From: Draconibacterium orientale
GTDB taxonomy: Bacteria > Bacteroidota > Bacteroidia > Bacteroidales > JAIFNL01
Assembly: GCA_022729915.1 (NCBI GenBank)
Contig: DZBP01000012.1
Span: forward strand, 1-35,319
DNA length: 35,319 bases
Direction of reading: 5' to 3'
The translations under genes and the position numbers were made by a program. The notes beneath the pieces were generated by a model. That model made no database searches. It worked only from the letters and a program-made list of their open reading frames with translations, and had not been told where the DNA came from. Shown here piece by piece: positions 33,156 to 35,319 of the stretch (position 1 is the stretch's first letter; each line of letters begins with the position of its first letter).

Positions 33156-35319
33156 ATGAAATTTTTTTTTCGAATGCTTGATGCGAGTTTTAAATTTAAG
33201 GAGAAAATACACTTCTTAAGGTTTTTGCTTGTGTCTATATTTTTATTTATCGTTTCTCTTCTTTTTGACGAAAGTGCAGTTTATTTTAATTTTGAAACTT
33301 CAAATTCTATCGATAAAGAATTGATAGAAAGTGTTTTGGATAGAAAAGAAAAGAAAATTGCTCACATCCTTACCGAACTTACTTTTGAATTTAGCAAAAT
33401 AGATAATGAATTTATAACCAATGAAGCGAAAAAAAGCTATTCCTATGATTCCGTATTTTTCTCAGAAAAATATTTGAATTTAAGCGAAGAAGGTATAAAT
33501 ATTTTAATCTACAAAGAAGATAGCTTAAAGTTTTGGACTTCAAATTCCATACCTCTATCTACTAAGTACTCAGATTCTTACCTTGGTGATAGGATAGTTG
33601 ATTTGAACAATTCTATTTATAGAGTTATTATTCAGAAAAAAGCACGTTATATTTTTGTGGGTTTAATTCATATCAAAAATAAATACAGCTACCAGAATAG
33701 TTTGTTGAAAAATAATTACAACCCCGAATTTAATTTGCCCGAAAGCGTTGAATTATCGCTCATTAGAGAGAATTTTGGTTATTATATCAACGATTTAAAT
33801 GGGAATTTTTTATTTACTCTAATCCCTTCAAATTCATCGATTACCGAAAAACCTTTTTTTTATATTTCGGTTTTTTTCTATTTACTGAGTTTAGTCTTTT
33901 TCCTTTATTTTGTAAATGTACTTATAAAAAAACTGTTTTATTTTTCAAAAAATGATGTTTGGTTATTATTTTTAGTTGTTATTTTATTGTATATTAAGTA
34001 TATATTAGCATATTATCAACTACCTACTAATATATATTTTACAGACTTGTACAAGCCTGACATCTTTGCATATTCCGATTTCTTACCATCTGTATCGGAA
34101 TTTTTGCAAATGAGTATTATCTTGTTTTTTATTGGGTTTAATTTTGCAAATATCGTTAAGTCAGAAACTATAACTCGCCAAATAATTTCATTAAATGGTA
34201 AAAGTAAAATCCGCTTAAAACAAATAAGAATTGCTTTTATATATGTATTTCCAATTTTACTTGCATTTTATTATTACTTTGTAGTAAATCTAATTCGTAT
34301 TTTAATTGTTCATTCTACTATACCTTTTGAAATTTATAAAATATTAAATTTAAATTTATATAGCTTTATTGGTCTGGTTATTATAGGGTTACTGGTTTCA
34401 TCGTTTGTCTTGATTTTGTATAAATACGTTTATATTAGTTCAAAACTCATTCAATTTAAAGGTTTCTTGGTTGTATGCTTTTTGTTTATTCTTTTATTTT
34501 TATCGTTAGTCATTTATTTCGATGGACAAATTTGTTTGTTTGCGCTTCTGTATTTAGTTATTTTATTGGTAATCTTTATTTTAGTTCGCTTTTTTAATAT
34601 ATTCTATCCATATTATTTTTATGTTTTTGTACTATTAATTTCTACAATTTTTATAATATTTTATATCGATAAATTCGTTGATGAAAAAGATTTAGAAATT
34701 AGAAATACTCTCATTTTGCCAGTTATGCAAGAACAAGACGATGTAGCTGAGCATATCTTGAATGAATTAAGTGCTAAAATTAAGAAAGATTTGCATATTA
34801 ATTCCATTATTTTTGCAGATGAAAATGCTGAGGAAAAGCTTAAAAATCACTTATATAAAAAACATTATCCAGCACTTTGGGAAGAATATGACTTAAATGC
34901 AAGTATTTGCAAAAATACAGATAGCCTTTATATTAACAATTCACAAAAAGTAAATTGTTTTGAGTATTATGCTGAAATAATTGATAAACAAGGAGTTGAA
35001 TTGGGTAATTCAGAATTTTATTTTTTTGATAATCAAAATGGTAGGATTACATATTTTGGTATGTTTGAATATGTTGATACTGTTAAAAATACTAACTATC
35101 AGCTCTTTTTGGAATTAAATTCAAAGCTGCGTTCTAAAGTAATAGGATTTCCGAAAGTGCTTATAGATGAGAGTTATTACAGAAAATCGAGACTTGAAGA
35201 ATATTCTTATGCAAAATACATTAATAATCATTTAGAAAACCAAAAAGGTTCATTTTCATATAAATACAATTTGAAGGAATACAATTTTGAAAACAAAGAT
35301 TCATCTGTTTTTTTTCAAA
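33156..35319 (+). CDS. Large membrane sensor, probable histidine kinase, N-terminal part (truncated by window edge)
   Basis: My translation from the ATG at 33156 is open for 721 codons to the window end, so no stop codon is seen. Layout: TM helix at about residues 21-38 (FLRFLLVSIFLFIVSLLF), an extracytoplasmic domain (about 39-230), about eight further helices between 234 and 505 (for instance VWLLFLVVILLYIKYILAYY and FLVVCFLFILLFLSLVIYF), and a second extracytoplasmic domain from about 506. The latter ends KVIGFPKVLIDESYYRKSRLEEYSYAKYINNHL...KGSFSYKYNLKEY, a pattern I associate with large Bacteroidota sensor histidine kinases (SYAKY.NG.L....G.Y.Y). The kinase core would lie downstream of the window, so the enzyme call is inferred. 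It starts 5 bp after rlmH. Confidence 0.72.
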   Translation, partial: MKFFFRMLDASFKFKEKIHFLRFLLVSIFLFIVSLLFDESAVYFNFETSNSIDKELIESVLDRKEKKIAHILTELTFEFSKIDNEFITNEAKKSYSYDSVFFSEKYLNLSEEGINILIYKEDSLKFWTSNSIPLSTKYSDSYLGDRIVDLNNSIYRVIIQKKARYIFVGLIHIKNKYSYQNSLLKNNYNPEFNLPESVELSLIRENFGYYINDLNGNFLFTLIPSNSSITEKPFFYISVFFYLLSLVFFLYFVNVLIKKLFYFSKNDVWLLFLVVILLYIKYILAYYQLPTNIYFTDLYKPDIFAYSDFLPSVSEFLQMSIILFFIGFNFANIVKSETITRQIISLNGKSKIRLKQIRIAFIYVFPILLAFYYYFVVNLIRILIVHSTIPFEIYKILNLNLYSFIGLVIIGLLVSSFVLILYKYVYISSKLIQFKGFLVVCFLFILLFLSLVIYFDGQICLFALLYLVILLVIFILVRFFNIFYPYYFYVFVLLISTIFIIFYIDKFVDEKDLEIRNTLILPVMQEQDDVAEHILNELSAKIKKDLHINSIIFADENAEEKLKNHLYKKHYPALWEEYDLNASICKNTDSLYINNSQKVNCFEYYAEIIDKQGVELGNSEFYFFDNQNGRITYFGMFEYVDTVKNTNYQLFLELNSKLRSKVIGFPKVLIDESYYRKSRLEEYSYAKYINNHLENQKGSFSYKYNLKEYNFENKDSSVFFQ

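Overview
The window comes from an AT-rich member of the Bacteroidota. The indicators are a SusC/RagA-type TonB-dependent receptor, a GH97 glycosidase, a type IX secretion (T9SS) C-terminal sorting domain, PorV-like and other outer-membrane barrels, TlpA-like DUF4369 thioredoxin, LytTR regulators, and promoters of the Bacteroidota form TTG-N18/20-TAnnTTTG. No tRNA, rRNA, CRISPR array, insertion sequence or phage module was seen.

Layout. 1-4180: a truncated susC-like gene on the minus strand, divergent from a GH97 lipoprotein; together they look like the edge of a polysaccharide utilisation locus, with a palindrome-rich control region between them. 4324-6173: an RMD1/YagE (DUF155) membrane protein followed closely by a CorA-like transporter whose signature is GTN instead of GMN. 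6343-7821: a class V aminotransferase. 7882-12041 (minus): metY-metX-hom, the direct-sulfhydrylation methionine operon, under a SAM-I riboswitch with a strong promoter. 12512-13957: a predicted outer-membrane barrel. 14107-16247 (minus): plsY and a TlpA-like thiol protein. 16649-19567: a PorV-like barrel and a helix-hairpin-helix outer-membrane protein, 12 bp apart. 19802-21133: a receiver/coiled-coil/class III adenylate cyclase. 21537-22706: a class I aminotransferase. 22777-24274: two overlapping LytTR regulators, the second with a degenerate receiver. 24275-25775: a 1.5-kb stretch without a protein gene, carrying two tandem related transcription units that look like non-coding RNAs. 25776-32530: a MATE exporter, a lytic transglycosylase, a small T9SS-CTD protein and a 1297-residue repeat-rich secreted protein. 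32677-35319: rlmH, followed at 5 bp by the N-terminal half of a large membrane sensor (probable histidine kinase) running off the window.

The most interesting part is 22777-25425. The two candidate RNA genes share a control region in which a direct repeat (TTTCGAC-N14-TTTCGAC, 21-bp period) lies exactly 42 bp upstream of an identical TATATTTG -7 element in both copies. Paired direct repeats with about 21-22 bp period are the kind of site LytTR DNA-binding domains use, and a canonical/pseudo-receiver LytTR pair is encoded immediately upstream. I infer, but cannot show, a compact LytTR-controlled tandem small-RNA system.
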